Below are positions 1 through 11,114 of a DNA stretch of 64,000 bases, one piece after another. How positions within the stretch are numbered: the first letter of the stretch is position 1; every line of letters starts with the position of its first letter. The position numbers were made by a program, and so were the translations under genes. The notes beneath the pieces were generated by a model. That model saw only the letters and a program-made list of their open reading frames with translations, was not told where the DNA came from and searched no databases. The DNA is from Candidatus Pantoea haifensis (lineage in GTDB: Bacteria; Pseudomonadota; Gammaproteobacteria; Enterobacterales; Enterobacteriaceae), in the NCBI GenBank assembly GCA_018842655.1, contig JAGTWN010000004.1:124001-188000 (forward strand), given 5' to 3'.

Positions 1-707
1 CAAAAATGACCATTCCAAGCCCAAGCGTGCTGCATTTCCGTGGCGGTCGTAAAATGATCGACGCGACGGTTTACCCAGACCTGAGCGACTATTTCGATGA
101 CCTTGGGCAAACTTATCAGGATGCGATCAAAGCCTTCTATGATGCTGGCTGCCGCTATTTGCAGCTGGATGATACCGTATGGGCTTATCTCTGTTCAGAA
201 GATCAAAAAGCGCAGATCCGGGAGCGCGGTGACGATCCGGAAGAACTGGCGCGCACCTATGCTCGCGTGCTGAATAAAGCTTTGGAAGGCAAGCCAGCTG
301 ATTTGACCGTGGGGCTGCACGTGTGTCGCGGCAACTTCCGCTCAACCTGGATCTCAGAAGGCGGTTATGAGCCGGTTGCTGAAATTTTATTTGGCACGGT
401 GAACATCGACGCTTTCTTCCTTGAGTATGACAACGAGCGTTCAGGTGGTTTTGAGCCGCTGCGCTTCATCAAGCCGGGCAATCAGCAAGTTGTGCTTGGC
501 CTGGTCACGACGAAAAATGGCGAGCTGGAAGATCCCGCCCAGGTCAAAGCGCGCCTGCAGGAAGCGGCGAACTATGTCAGCCTGGATCAGATCTGCCTTA
601 GCCCGCAGTGCGGCTTTGCTTCTACGGAAGAGGGCAACAGCCTGACCGAAGAGCAGCAGTGGCAGAAGATTCGGCTGGTTACAGACATCGCCAGTCAGGT
701 GTGGTGA
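1..707 (+). CDS. MetE-like methionine synthase, C-terminal part (5' end outside window)
   Basis: Cobalamin-independent methionine synthase family of the short, single-barrel (YxjG/YxjH-like) kind, which would transfer a methyl group from a folate-type donor to homocysteine in the cytoplasm. The reading frame is open to the left edge, so the true start lies outside the window; about 235 of the usual ~370 residues are present. The putative zinc ligands are visible: His and Cys in HVCRGN, a Glu in FFLEYDNER and the last Cys in LSPQCGFAS. An in-frame ATG at position 6 lies inside the domain and is not the start. It ends before a clear terminator. The family is secure; which methyl donor it uses cannot be told from sequence. 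Confidence 0.8.
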   Translation, partial: KMTIPSPSVLHFRGGRKMIDATVYPDLSDYFDDLGQTYQDAIKAFYDAGCRYLQLDDTVWAYLCSEDQKAQIRERGDDPEELARTYARVLNKALEGKPADLTVGLHVCRGNFRSTWISEGGYEPVAEILFGTVNIDAFFLEYDNERSGGFEPLRFIKPGNQQVVLGLVTTKNGELEDPAQVKARLQEAANYVSLDQICLSPQCGFASTEEGNSLTEEQQWQKIRLVTDIASQVW

Positions 708-727
708 TGCTGTAAAGTTGTGCAGAC

Positions 728-749
728 AGGCGCGTAAAACGCGCCTTTT
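728..749 (+). terminator. Rho-independent terminator after the MetE-like gene
   Basis: A GGCGCG/CGCGCC stem closed by a TAAAA loop and extended by one A-T pair, followed by TTTT, lies about 20 bases after the stop codon. Confidence 0.75.
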
Positions 750-1097
750 GTGCATCTGTAAGCCATTAATTGCTGAAACTTCCCACGCCCTGCGGAAAAA
801 ATAGGCACATCATCGTGGGTGCTTCTGCTAAAAATTGGAGCTATTAACTAACTTTCATTTAAAATGCACGATAACCTTCTGGTTTTTCGATCGCGTATTG
901 CCTTTCTTCGCTATAAACGGTCTACTTAGCGCCGTTGTCGATTCATCCCTCTGTGAACAGAAAAAAGCAGCCTAAATCACCTGCGCTTCACCTCACGACG
1001 AGCATATTGCGCTAATCCTGGCTGGCAAGTCGTTGTTTTGACGTAGCGAGGAGACAACGCAAACTCAACTTCCACCGCAACATCAATGACAGGCCGT
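750..1097. other. Intergenic region upstream of brnQ
   Basis: About 350 bases with no credible gene. The brnQ promoter must lie here, but I cannot assign a -35/-10 pair with confidence and see no recognisable leader peptide or riboswitch. Confidence 0.4.
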
Positions 1098-2416
1098 ATG
1101 ACACACCGTTTAACTTCGAAAGATATTCTCGCGCTGGGCTTCATGACGTTTGCCCTGTTTGTCGGCGCGGGCAACATTATTTTCCCACCCATGGTCGGTA
1201 TTCAGTCTGGTGAACATGTCTGGACGGCCGCGATTGGTTTCCTTCTTACTGCTGTTGGCCTGCCGGTCATCACCGTGGTTGCGCTGGCGCGCGTCGGCGG
1301 GGGATTGACGCGCTGAGTTCGCCGATTGGTAAAGTAGCGGGTTTAATACTGGCCACCGTCTGTTATCTGGCGGTTGGACCGTTATTCGCTATACCACGTA
1401 CCGCTACCGTCTCGTTTGAAGTGGGCATCGCGCCCCTGACTGGCGATGGTGCCATGCCGCTGTTTATCTACAGTCTGGTCTATTTTGCGCTGGTGATCGC
1501 CATTTCACTTTATCCCGGTAAGCTGCTGGATACGGTAGGGCATTTCCTTGCGCCGTTGAAAATCGTTGCGCTGACTGTGTTGGGCCTCGCAGCACTGCTG
1601 TGGCCAGCAGGCGGCAGCATTCCGGCAACCGCAGATTATCAGCGTGCCGCCTTCTCAAGTGGCTTCGTTAATGGTTATCTGACCATGGATACACTGGGTG
1701 CGCTGGTGTTTGGCATTGTTATCGTCAATGCTGCGCGCTCTCGCGGTGTCGAAAATGCCGCGTTGTTGACCCGTTATACTGTGCTGGCTGGCCTGATTGC
1801 CGGTGTCGGCTTGACGCTGGTTTACCTCAGCCTGTTTAAACTGGGTTCAGGTAGCGGCGCGCTGGTTGATCAGAACGCGAACGGCGCAGCTATTCTGCAT
1901 GCTTATGTTCAGCAAACCTTTGGTGGCATGGGAAGCTTCTTCCTGGCTGCGCTGATCTTCGTTGCCTGTATGGTAACGGCGGTTGGCCTGACCTGTGCCT
2001 GTGCAGAATTTTTTGCGCAATACCTGCCTTTCTCGTATAAAACGCTGGTATTTATTCTCGGCCTGTTCTCTATGGTGGTGTCGAATCTGGGATTGAGTCA
2101 TTTGATTCAGATTTCAATTCCGGTGCTGACCGCCATTTATCCGCCATGCATTGTGCTGGTGGTACTGAGCTTCACGCTGAACTGGTGGAACAAAAGCAGC
2201 CGTATTATTGCCCCAACTATGCTGGTCAGCCTGCTGTTCGGTATTGTTGATGCGATTAAAACCACGGGATTCAAAGATGCGCTGCCAGCCTTTAGCCAGC
2301 ACTTACCCCTGGCCGATCAGGGACTTTCCTGGCTGCCGCCGTCACTGGTGATGCTGTTAATTGTTGCGGTGGTGGATCGCGTGAAAGGTCGCGAACAGAT
2401 CTCCGTTCACTCGTAA
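1098..2416 (+). pseudogene. brnQ: BrnQ branched-chain amino acid carrier, one frameshift
   Basis: Sodium-coupled inner-membrane carrier for leucine, isoleucine and valine (LIVCS family). The first part reads [18 protein letters not shown] and runs to VGGG, then hits a stop at about 1316. The remainder continues in another frame from [12 protein letters not shown] to the normal C terminus. The break lies in a run of five G (1299-1303); a sixth G joins the two parts into 439 residues, the E. coli BrnQ length. The ATG at 1098 is chosen over the one at 1086 because it matches the conserved N terminus. Substitution patterns look normal and no other damage is seen, so a sequencing under-call is the simplest reading. 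A terminator and proY follow, as in E. coli. Confidence 0.9.
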
Positions 2417-2436
2417 TAGCGAACAGGTTAACTTTC

Positions 2437-2462
2437 AACCACGGGCTTGCCCGTGGTTTTTT
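2437..2462 (+). terminator. Rho-independent terminator between brnQ and proY
   Basis: Perfect 9-bp stem AACCACGGG/CCCGTGGTT with a CTTG loop, running into six T. It lies 20 bases after the brnQ stop and 22 bases before proY. Confidence 0.85.
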
Positions 2463-2483
2463 CATTTTCAAGGTATTGTTGTT

Positions 2484-3836
2484 ATGCAAGAAACCAACAA
2501 GCTCAAACGCGGACTGAGCACGCGCCATATCCGTTTTATGGCGCTGGGATCGGCGATTGGAACCGGGCTGTTTTACGGTTCCGCAGATGCCATCAAAATG
2601 GCGGGGCCAAGCGTCCTGCTCGCTTACATCATTGGCGGTGCGGTGGCTTACATCATCATGCGTGCGCTGGGTGAAATGAGTGTGAATAACCCGCAAGCCA
2701 GCTCCTTTTCGCGTTACGCGCAGGACTATCTTGGCCCGATGGCGGGTTACATTACGGGCTGGACCTACTGTTTCGAGATCCTGATCGTGGCTATTGCCGA
2801 TGTGACCGCGTTCGGTATTTATATGGGCGTCTGGTTTCCTGATGTACCGCACTGGATCTGGGTACTCAGCGTGGTGCTGATCATCGGTGCCGTTAACCTG
2901 ATGAGTGTCAGAGTATTTGGCGAAGTGGAGTTCTGGTTCTCCTTCTTCAAAGTCGCCACCATCATCGTGATGATTGTGGCTGGTTTTGCCATGATTATCT
3001 GGGGTATTGGCAACGGCGGTCAGCCAACCGGCATTCACAACTTATGGAGCAATGGTGGCTTCTTTGCCCATGGCGTGGTGGGCATGCTGCTGTCGTTACA
3101 AATGGTGATGTTTGCCTATGGTGGGATTGAAATCATTGGCATTACTGCGGGTGAAGCGAAAGATCCGGCTAAATCAATTCCTCGCGCCATTAATTCTGTG
3201 CCGCTGCGTATTCTGGTGTTTTATGTCGGCACGCTGTTCGTGATTATGTCGATCTACCCATGGAATCAGGTGGGCACCTCCGGCAGTCCGTTTGTGCTGA
3301 CATTCCAGCATCTCGGTATTGCCGCAGCGGCCTCCATTCTGAACTTTGTAGTACTGACGGCGTCACTGTCGGCCATCAACAGTGATGTCTTTGGCGTTGG
3401 GCGCATGCTGCACGGCATGGCACAGCAGGGCCACGCACCGAAAGTTTTCATGAAGGTTTCTGCACGCGGCATCCCGTGGGTTACGGTCGTGGTGATGATG
3501 TTTGCTATGCTGATTGCGGTCTATCTCAACTATCTGATGCCAGAAAAAGTCTTTCTGGTGATCGCTTCGCTGGCTACTTTTGCTACCGTCTGGGTCTGGA
3601 TCATGATCCTGCTGTCACAAATTGCGTTTCGCCGCAAAATTGGTAAAGAGGCCGCCGGTAAGTTGCAGTTTGCACTGCCAGGCGGCAGCTGGACCGCCGG
3701 GGTTGGCGTGGCGTTTCTGGTTTTCATCATTGGCCTGATTGGCTACTTCCCGGATACGCGTATCTCGCTGTATGTCGGCGTGGTGTGGATTGTGTTACTG
3801 CTGTTGGGCTATAAGCTGGTACGTAAACCGGGCTGA
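2484..3836 (+). CDS. proY: ProY, APC-family amino acid permease
   Basis: Inner-membrane amino acid permease of the amino acid-polyamine-organocation superfamily. In enterobacteria ProY is a cryptic proline permease. The 450-residue protein keeps the APC signature near the N terminus ([20 protein letters not shown]), the conserved [15 protein letters not shown] segment around residue 210, and about twelve hydrophobic segments. It is nearly collinear with the 457-residue E. coli protein except for a shorter, divergent C-terminal tail. ATG start; the upstream sequence AAGGTATTGTT carries a modest ribosome site. It stands alone between terminator-like hairpins. The substrate is inferred from the family and synteny. 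Confidence 0.93.
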   Translation: MQETNKLKRGLSTRHIRFMALGSAIGTGLFYGSADAIKMAGPSVLLAYIIGGAVAYIIMRALGEMSVNNPQASSFSRYAQDYLGPMAGYITGWTYCFEILIVAIADVTAFGIYMGVWFPDVPHWIWVLSVVLIIGAVNLMSVRVFGEVEFWFSFFKVATIIVMIVAGFAMIIWGIGNGGQPTGIHNLWSNGGFFAHGVVGMLLSLQMVMFAYGGIEIIGITAGEAKDPAKSIPRAINSVPLRILVFYVGTLFVIMSIYPWNQVGTSGSPFVLTFQHLGIAAAASILNFVVLTASLSAINSDVFGVGRMLHGMAQQGHAPKVFMKVSARGIPWVTVVVMMFAMLIAVYLNYLMPEKVFLVIASLATFATVWVWIMILLSQIAFRRKIGKEAAGKLQFALPGGSWTAGVGVAFLVFIIGLIGYFPDTRISLYVGVVWIVLLLLGYKLVRKPG

Positions 3837-3844
3837 TGCTTTGT

Positions 3845-3871
3845 CCTCGCCTCTCAGTATGAGGGGCGAGG
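3845..3871. terminator. Strong hairpin after proY (weak terminator)
   Basis: A 12-bp stem (one G-U pair) with a GTA loop follows proY by 8 bases. The following bases are only loosely T-rich, so it may terminate or protect the 3' end of proY mRNA. Confidence 0.4.
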
Positions 3872-4243
3872 CCTATCATTCGCTGTTATCTGATTCAGCA
3901 AGAGTGCTCTCATCACCTCTTAACTGACCATTCACATTCAGGCTCTGTCTGGCGAAGTGATGTCAGGCGCGAAGTCTCATCTCTACAGCTTAAAAATAAA
4001 GGAAATGATGAGTTGTGCCGCGTTAAAAAATAAAAGCGGCTAACTGTGCCGCCGAAAAAGTGAAAAAAGAAGGATAATATAAAGGGATGATTGACAGGGC
4101 TATGCTAATTTAAAAAACATGAGCTGGGAATATTATTAAATAAAATAAGAATGATGCGCATTGGCATGGCGTTAACAGATAACAGCACATTAACGATTAA
4201 AACGTTATTCTTATATTTATCTTAAGGTTAGGCAGTCTGGAAT
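3872..4243. other. AT-rich convergent intergenic region
   Basis: This is the gap between the convergent ends of proY and the phytase-like gene. It is visibly AT-rich from about 3990 onward, with poly-A/T tracts, and holds no credible gene. I see no attachment site or repeat. Confidence 0.4.
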
Positions 4244-5509
4244 TTATTGCAACGCAACGTCGGGCGGGGCAACTGCGCTAAAATCCAGGTTTTTTCTCAT
4301 CTGGCTCATGGCGTATTCATAAGGGCAAAGTATACCGACCGCTGTTTTTTTACAGCCAGGCTGATGCCACTCCTGACGTAATAAAGGATGCCGGATATTT
4401 ATCGGCTCTGGTTGACGCAGCGCATCCAGACTTTGTCCCTGGAAATAAACACGCAAATAGCGTTCACCACTTTGCCGATCGCGCCAACGCTCAAAGACTA
4501 AACTGCTGCCCGGTGGAATATTTCCGCGCCCGTAGCCGGGTAACTGCCAGTGAAAACCCATCAGCGTTCGCACCATTGCTATATTAGTGTCATGAGCAAC
4601 CAGTAGCAGCCAGCGCGTAACCGGCGGCTTTTTCTCTGGTTCAAGCGCCTGAAGCATGGCATAAAGCAGCACCGATCCACGACGTTGAGCCATATACAGC
4701 ACATCATTGCTGAGATCGAAGTTCGCCGTGAGCAAAGGAAACAGTGCCGTAATTTGCGCAGCTGAAGTAATGTTTCCCCAGGCAAGCTTATTAAAAGGCA
4801 GGTTTTCGCTGTAGCCTAATCTGAGCGTTTCTACCGTGCTGGCCATCACGCTCAGGCCTTGTACATAGGTATGCCCACTTTTAGTCTGCCGAAACTGCCA
4901 GGGCCGATCAAAGAAACTGCACCCGTTGTGAGGGGCGCAGACCGCGTGCTTCAGCAGCGTAATGGTAGGGTGTAGCCTTTGCTGAAGCGCCGCCAAATCA
5001 CCTGCTCTGGCACGCTTTGCCGCCAGTTCCTGAGCAGGATCGGTTTTGCTTAGCGCAAATTTTTCACTCTGAAAAAGCGGGTCGATACCGCCTGTTGCAT
5101 AATGCACTGGCACAGAGCAACCGGGAAAGGCACCCTCTGTTAACGCTTCAGCTGTTGCGCGAGTGCGCTGGAGTGGACTGGCACGGACATAAATCTCAGA
5201 GGGAGAAGGGCAGCCAGCAGAAAGCAGCCCCAGCTCACGATAATGTGCCCCCTGCCAGCGTCCTTTATTGACCACGGCGCGGTAGCCGTGAGCGGTAAGC
5301 TCGCCGTCAGGCGTTGTCCATCGAGGCCAGGCCCGCTGGGTTGCGGCTTCTGTTTCTCTGCGATTATCAGGCGTCGGTGAACGTACGCCGTGACGACTCA
5401 GTTCAACCACTTTTTCCAACTGATACTGCACTTCAGCATGCAGCGGGCAGGCCAGTAAAAAGAAGCCACATCCAGCAAAGGCAGACCAGCGAAAAAAGTG
5501 GACAGTCAT
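4244..5509 (-). CDS. Periplasmic histidine acid phosphatase, phytase-like (AppA/Agp family)
   Basis: Branch-2 histidine phosphatase that hydrolyses phosphomonoesters, probably phytate, in the periplasm. Residues 1-25 look like a Sec signal peptide ending in LHA. The catalytic RHGVRSPT motif begins about residue 38 and the proton-donor HDTN motif lies at about 308. Around HDTN the sequence (HDTNIA ... LPGYGRGNIPPGSSLVFERW) resembles AppA phytase more than Agp glucose-1-phosphatase. Several paired cysteines suit disulfides. ATG at 5509 is preferred to a TTG one codon earlier because GAGG sits six bases upstream. It follows the inositol monophosphatase gene by 12 bases, suggesting an operon for taking phosphate off inositol phosphates. 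Family sure; the natural substrate is inferred. Confidence 0.85.
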   Translation of the reverse strand: MTVHFFRWSAFAGCGFFLLACPLHAEVQYQLEKVVELSRHGVRSPTPDNRRETEAATQRAWPRWTTPDGELTAHGYRAVVNKGRWQGAHYRELGLLSAGCPSPSEIYVRASPLQRTRATAEALTEGAFPGCSVPVHYATGGIDPLFQSEKFALSKTDPAQELAAKRARAGDLAALQQRLHPTITLLKHAVCAPHNGCSFFDRPWQFRQTKSGHTYVQGLSVMASTVETLRLGYSENLPFNKLAWGNITSAAQITALFPLLTANFDLSNDVLYMAQRRGSVLLYAMLQALEPEKKPPVTRWLLLVAHDTNIAMVRTLMGFHWQLPGYGRGNIPPGSSLVFERWRDRQSGERYLRVYFQGQSLDALRQPEPINIRHPLLRQEWHQPGCKKTAVGILCPYEYAMSQMRKNLDFSAVAPPDVALQ

Positions 5510-5521
5510 CAAATACCTCGT

Positions 5522-6334
5522 TTAGTCGAGCTGCACACTCTCACCAACAAGGGCTTTAATCTGAGCATAAATCGCGGCATTAGCCAGCAACACCGGATTG
5601 CCATTTTTTAAGCCATCGTTGCGTAAATAATCATTGGTCATCCCGCCCGCTTCCCGCATTAATACAATGCCAGGTAAACTGTCCCAGGGGCTCATATGGG
5701 CTTCGTAATAACCAATTAAACGTCCGGCAGCAGCCCAGGCGCTGGTTAGCGCACCGGAGCCGATACGAATAAACATACCGCCTTGTTGCAGTAAGTCGCT
5801 AATCAGGGTCGCCATGCTTTCAGATGGGGTGCGGCTGGAATTACTCAACCCAAGCAGACCTTCATTAAGATGTTGCGCAGCATGTGCCTGTAGGCGGGTC
5901 TCATTTAACCAGGCACCTTGTCCGAGGCGGGCATGGAACAGCTCCTGATGATTCGGATCGCACACCACGCCGATCACCGCTTCACCTTCGCACAGCACGG
6001 CCAGCGAGACACACCAGTTGTGCAAACCGTTAATAAAACAGGCAGTACCATCAATCGGATCGACCACCCAGGCGTAAGTGGCGCCCTGGGTATCGCCGCC
6101 GCTCTCTTCACCTAATACGGCATCGTCCGGAAAGCGTTCAGCAATTAATGTCTTAATCAGATCTTCAACGTTGCGGTCAGCCTCGCTGACGACGTCCTGG
6201 AGATCCCTCTTATGTTCCACCACCAGTTTTTGACGCTGTTGATACCAGGAGTAAGCCCGGCTGGCCGCCGCACGGGCGATTTCGCAGGCATAACGGTAGC
6301 GCGCGTCTGTTTCAGAATGCGAAGCGGATGACAT
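5522..6334 (-). CDS. Inositol monophosphatase family protein
   Basis: Magnesium-dependent, lithium-sensitive-type phosphatase of the IMPase/SuhB/CysQ superfamily, predicted cytoplasmic. The metal-binding motifs appear in order: GEESGG near residue 76, DPIDGTACFINGLHNW near 91, and SPWDSLPG near 215. At 270 residues it has the usual family length. The ribosome site AGAGGG lies four bases before the ATG. It is the first gene of an apparent two-gene unit with the secreted phytase-like phosphatase, which suggests it finishes dephosphorylation of inositol monophosphate. It is not SuhB or CysQ by context. Substrate is an inference; histidinol phosphate or another sugar phosphate remain possible. 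Confidence 0.85.
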   Translation of the reverse strand: MSSASHSETDARYRYACEIARAAASRAYSWYQQRQKLVVEHKRDLQDVVSEADRNVEDLIKTLIAERFPDDAVLGEESGGDTQGATYAWVVDPIDGTACFINGLHNWCVSLAVLCEGEAVIGVVCDPNHQELFHARLGQGAWLNETRLQAHAAQHLNEGLLGLSNSSRTPSESMATLISDLLQQGGMFIRIGSGALTSAWAAAGRLIGYYEAHMSPWDSLPGIVLMREAGGMTNDYLRNDGLKNGNPVLLANAAIYAQIKALVGESVQLD

Positions 6335-6518
6335 CTTTCCCTCTTATGATTTTAAGACAGTTCGAACAATTGAAACGCCTGTTCAGGCGCTCTGGCTGTG
6401 TGTCTTGCTTAACCAAAGTTAAGAAAGACTTCATTAAGCCGCAGATGTGCAGCGAAGGCAAGAAGGGGAGAAGAGCGTCCGCACGCTTTTCTTGGCGTAC
6501 GGACGGATGCGGGAGAAA

Positions 6519-7768
6519 TTATGGGTTCGCTTTACCTATCAAACGCATATCGTTGCCGGTTGGGGCCTGATGTACGCGCAGACCAAAGGCGGGCAACACC
6601 GCGAAAACATGGTCAAAAATGTCGGACTGAATGTTTTCATACTCTTTCCACACTGTGGTGTTAGTGAATGCATAGATTTCAATCGGCAAACCCTCCTGGC
6701 CTGATGCTAACTGACGCACCATCAGCGTCATGCCTTGATGGATCTGCGGATGATCTTTTAGCCAGTTTTCCAGCCAGACGCGGAACGTGCCGACGTTTGT
6801 CAGGCGGCGACCATTAAGCGGTGAAGTCAGATCGCAGCCCAACTGGCTATTCCAGGCTGACAACTCTTGCGTTTTGCGTTCAAGATAAGGCGACAGCAAA
6901 TGGGCGCTTTTGAGCGTTTGCATATCTTGCTCTTCAAGAAAACGGATGCTGGTGGTGTCGATATGAATGCTGCGCTTAATACGGCGTCCACCGGATTCAG
7001 ACATACCGCGCCAGTTTTTGAATGAATCTGAAATCAGGGCATAGGTTGGAATGGTCACAATGGTGTTGTCCCAGTTCCGCACTTTCACCGTGGTCAGGCT
7101 GATATCAGTCACCGCACCGTCAGCGCCATATTTAGGCATTTCCAGCCAGTCATTCATTTTCAGCATGTTATTAGCAGATAACTGAATACCGGCGACCAGG
7201 CCCAGAATAGGATCTTTAAACACCAGCATCAGCACGGCGGTCATCGCACCTAAACCCGTGATAAGCACGCCCGGTGATTTACCTAGCAGAAGCGAAATCA
7301 CCATGATGCTCATCAATATGGCTGCAATCAGCTTAAGGCTCTGAATAATACCGCGCACCGGCATCTGCTGTGCTAACACGCTCTCACTGCTTAACTGATG
7401 CAAAATATCCAGCAGAGAGAAGAACATCAGCAGCGCGAAAATCATCATCCACACCTGCGCCACGACGATCAGTACCGTGTAGATCTGCTCGGTGTTGTGC
7501 AAAAAAGTTCGGTTTGCAACTTAAACAGCACGCCTTGCATCAGCCAGACAAACCGGCTAAACAAGCGATTATGAATCATCGCTTTTGGCCACCGGTGACG
7601 GCTTTGTTCAGCATGACGACGCAGCTGGGGCAGCAGTGCGTGGTGCAGAATGAGGTGAGTCAGTACGGAAATCAGAATGATGGCCGCCAGCACAATCAAC
7701 AGGGCGGCGGTATCTGTGTAATGTTGCAGGCCAGCTTCTTTAAGCCAGCGGATTACTTGCTGCTGCAT
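6519..7768 (-). pseudogene. mscM: MscM (YbdG)-like mechanosensitive channel, one frameshift
   Basis: Small-conductance mechanosensitive channel of the MscS superfamily, resembling E. coli YbdG/MscM, which opens under hypo-osmotic shock in the inner membrane. The N-terminal part (membrane segments, ending [12 protein letters not shown]) and the C-terminal part ([18 protein letters not shown], then the MscS core with [15 protein letters not shown] and [13 protein letters not shown]) lie in different frames. The junction is a run of six A on the plus strand (7501-7506); one more base joins them into 416 residues, the expected length. AGGGAA precedes the start. A hairpin-rich stretch follows the stop. 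Probably an intact gene with a homopolymer under-call. Confidence 0.85.
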
Positions 7769-7809
7769 AACTATTCCCTAAGGTGAGGCATAAAAGTTAA
7801 AGCTTAAAA

Positions 7810-8391
7810 TTAGAGTTGTTGGGATTGCGCCAGGTTGATCAGACGTGGGTAAAACTGAAAAAACAGCGTTTCAAGGGCAGAATAGTGTTCATTAAAATCA
7901 TTATAAGAGTCGCGCAGCGCCGCAAGGCGAGGACGACGGCTCGCCATGCCGTGTAATACAGTTTTCAGGCGCGCCGGCTGCGCATAATGTTCAAACCAGC
8001 GTTCGCGCCACATAACGCTGTTTAATGATTGAAATTCCACCGGCGTTCCGCGCAGCTGCGGCACAATTTCCTGCTCCGCAGCTGCGGAGAATTGCGCCAG
8101 CGTCAGGGTCGGATGAAAAGATGACCAGTGACGCGCCAGAAAATGATCCCAAATAACATCAAGCGTTATCGGCGCAACGCGATAAGTTTCAGGGCGGAAC
8201 AGCTGGCGCGCTTCGCGCACTTCTGGCAGCGAATCGGTCATGACGTCCAGACGGCGATGCATCAGAATACCGTCCGCAATGGGCATTGACCAATGCTGGC
8301 GCGGATCCCCGCGTACGAAATCGGCCATGAGATTGCCAAGCAAAGAGCTGCCGGCTAACTGGGCCAAATGAAGGTGGGCTAAAAAGTTCAT
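7810..8391 (-). CDS. acpH: AcpH, acyl carrier protein phosphodiesterase
   Basis: Removes the 4'-phosphopantetheine group from acyl carrier protein, giving apo-ACP. The protein starts MNFLAHLHLAQLAGSSLLGN, the N terminus expected of AcpH, with the conserved Asp of LMADFVRGD and the early HLH motif. The 193-residue length equals E. coli AcpH. It is divergent from queA, with about 105 bases of shared upstream region, exactly as in E. coli. Confidence 0.93.
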   Translation of the reverse strand: MNFLAHLHLAQLAGSSLLGNLMADFVRGDPRQHWSMPIADGILMHRRLDVMTDSLPEVREARQLFRPETYRVAPITLDVIWDHFLARHWSSFHPTLTLAQFSAAAEQEIVPQLRGTPVEFQSLNSVMWRERWFEHYAQPARLKTVLHGMASRRPRLAALRDSYNDFNEHYSALETLFFQFYPRLINLAQSQQL

Positions 8392-8496
8392 GGCACATTA
8401 TAGGCTGAACTGCCTTTGTGCAGCCAGTTGTTCAGAATTGTTCGATTTTCCGCTAAACTGTGCCGCCTGTTTTTTTGCCTGAGAAAGAAGTCTTGC

Positions 8497-9567
8497 ATGC
8501 GTGTCGCCGATTTTGCTTTTGAGTTACCTGAATCCCTCATCGCCCACTATCCGCAGGCGCAGCGCAGCGGGTGTCGCTTACTGTCGCTGGATGGCCCGAG
8601 CGGTGCGCTGACGCACGGCGTATTCACTGATGTGCTGGATAAGCTTAATCCAGGCGATCTGTTGGTCTTCAATAACACGCGCGTTATTCCGGCGCGGGTG
8701 TTTGGGCGCAAAGCAAGTGGCGGCAAAATTGAAATGCTGGTTGAGCGCATGCTCGACGACAAGCGCGTGTTAGCGCACGTACGGGCTTCCAAGGCCCCGA
8801 AACCGGGTGCAGAACTGCTGTTAGGGGATGACGAAAGTGTCAAAGCAACCATGGTGGCACGTCACGATGCGCTGTTTGAAATCGCCTTCGAAGATGACCG
8901 TGCGGTGCTGGATATTCTGAACAGCGTCGGCCATATGCCGCTGCCGCCGTATATCGATCGTCCTGACGAAGAGACGGACCGCGAACTTTATCAAACGGTC
9001 TACAGTGCGCGTCCCGGAGCGGTTGCTGCCCCCACCGCTGGCCTGCATTTTGACGAGCCTTTATTACAGGCGTTGAAAGAGAAGGGCGTTGAGATGGCCT
9101 TCGTTACGCTGCATGTCGGCGCGGGTACCTTCCAGCCGGTGCGCGTAGAAACCATCGAAGATCACCACATGCATGCTGAATATGCCGAAGTGCCGCAGGA
9201 GGTTGTTGATGCGGTACTGGCGTGTAAAGCACGCGGTAATAAAGTGGTGGCTGTTGGCACAACGTCGGTTCGCTCCCTGGAAAGCGCCGCGCAGGCCAGT
9301 AAAGATGCGCTGATTGCACCGTTTTTCGATGATACGCAAATTTTTATCTATCCGGGCTATTACTATCAGGTAATCGACGCGTTGATTACCAATTTTCACT
9401 TGCCTGAATCGACCCTGATTATGCTGGTTTCGGCCTTTGCCGGCTATCAGCACACCATGGCAGCCTATCACGCTGCTGTTGCTGAACAATATCGTTTCTT
9501 CAGTTATGGCGATGCGATGTTTATCAGCAAAAACCCACAGGCACCGCAGGAAAAGGTCGGTGCCTGA
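8497..9567 (+). CDS. queA: QueA, S-adenosylmethionine:tRNA ribosyltransferase-isomerase
   Basis: Makes epoxyqueuosine in tRNA by transferring and isomerising the ribosyl moiety of AdoMet onto preQ1-modified tRNA. The 356-residue product (starting [19 protein letters not shown]) matches E. coli QueA in length. The conserved [38 protein letters not shown] and [11 protein letters not shown] blocks are present. The ORF is open 81 bases further upstream, but the ATG at 8497, behind a purine-rich GAGAAAG, gives the conserved N terminus. tgt follows 42 bases later, so the two queuosine genes are probably cotranscribed with yajC-secDF. Confidence 0.96.
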   Translation: MRVADFAFELPESLIAHYPQAQRSGCRLLSLDGPSGALTHGVFTDVLDKLNPGDLLVFNNTRVIPARVFGRKASGGKIEMLVERMLDDKRVLAHVRASKAPKPGAELLLGDDESVKATMVARHDALFEIAFEDDRAVLDILNSVGHMPLPPYIDRPDEETDRELYQTVYSARPGAVAAPTAGLHFDEPLLQALKEKGVEMAFVTLHVGAGTFQPVRVETIEDHHMHAEYAEVPQEVVDAVLACKARGNKVVAVGTTSVRSLESAAQASKDALIAPFFDDTQIFIYPGYYYQVIDALITNFHLPESTLIMLVSAFAGYQHTMAAYHAAVAEQYRFFSYGDAMFISKNPQAPQEKVGA

Positions 9568-10757
<1,190 letters not shown>

Positions 10758-10758
<1 letters not shown>

Positions 10759-11089
10759 TGAGCTTTTTCATTTCTGACGCCGTGGCGCAGCAGGCGCACC
10801 GTCTCAGGGAAGTCCGTATTCTCTGGTGATCATGCTGGTGGTGTTTGGTTTGATCTTCTATTTCATGATCCTGCGTCCGCAGCAGAAACGTGCAAAAGAG
10901 CACAAGAAGCTGATGGATTCCATCTCTAAGGGTGATGAAGTGCTGACGAACGGTGGCCTGGTGGGTCGCGTAACCAAAGTTTCCGATACCGGTTACGTTG
11001 CTATCGAACTGAACGAAAATAATGAAGTTGTGATTAAGCGTGATTTCGTGGCTGCCGTTCTGCCGAAAGGTACTATGAAGGCGCTGTAA
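10758..11089 (+). pseudogene. yajC: YajC, Sec translocon accessory protein, one frameshift
   Basis: Small single-span inner-membrane subunit that associates with SecDF. The N terminus MSFFISDAVA begins at the ATG overlapping the tgt stop, but the frame runs into a stop near 10828. The conserved remainder (IMLVVFGLIFYFMILRPQQKRAKEHKKLMDSISKGDEV ... in another frame) continues to [10 protein letters not shown]. One added base near 10786-10788 gives AVAAAGAPSQGSPYSL, which parallels the E. coli linker, and a total of 110 residues as in E. coli. Unlike most breaks here it is not in a long homopolymer. Probably a sequencing error. It lies directly upstream of secD. Confidence 0.88.
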
Positions 11090-11114
11090 TTTTTACTTCC
11101 CTAAGGGAACTGCC

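Noticed and set aside
2292-3038. 248-codon antisense ORF rich in His and Asp
   Set aside because: It is almost entirely opposite proY, whose protein is clearly conserved. The composition is what the reverse strand of hydrophobic codons gives.
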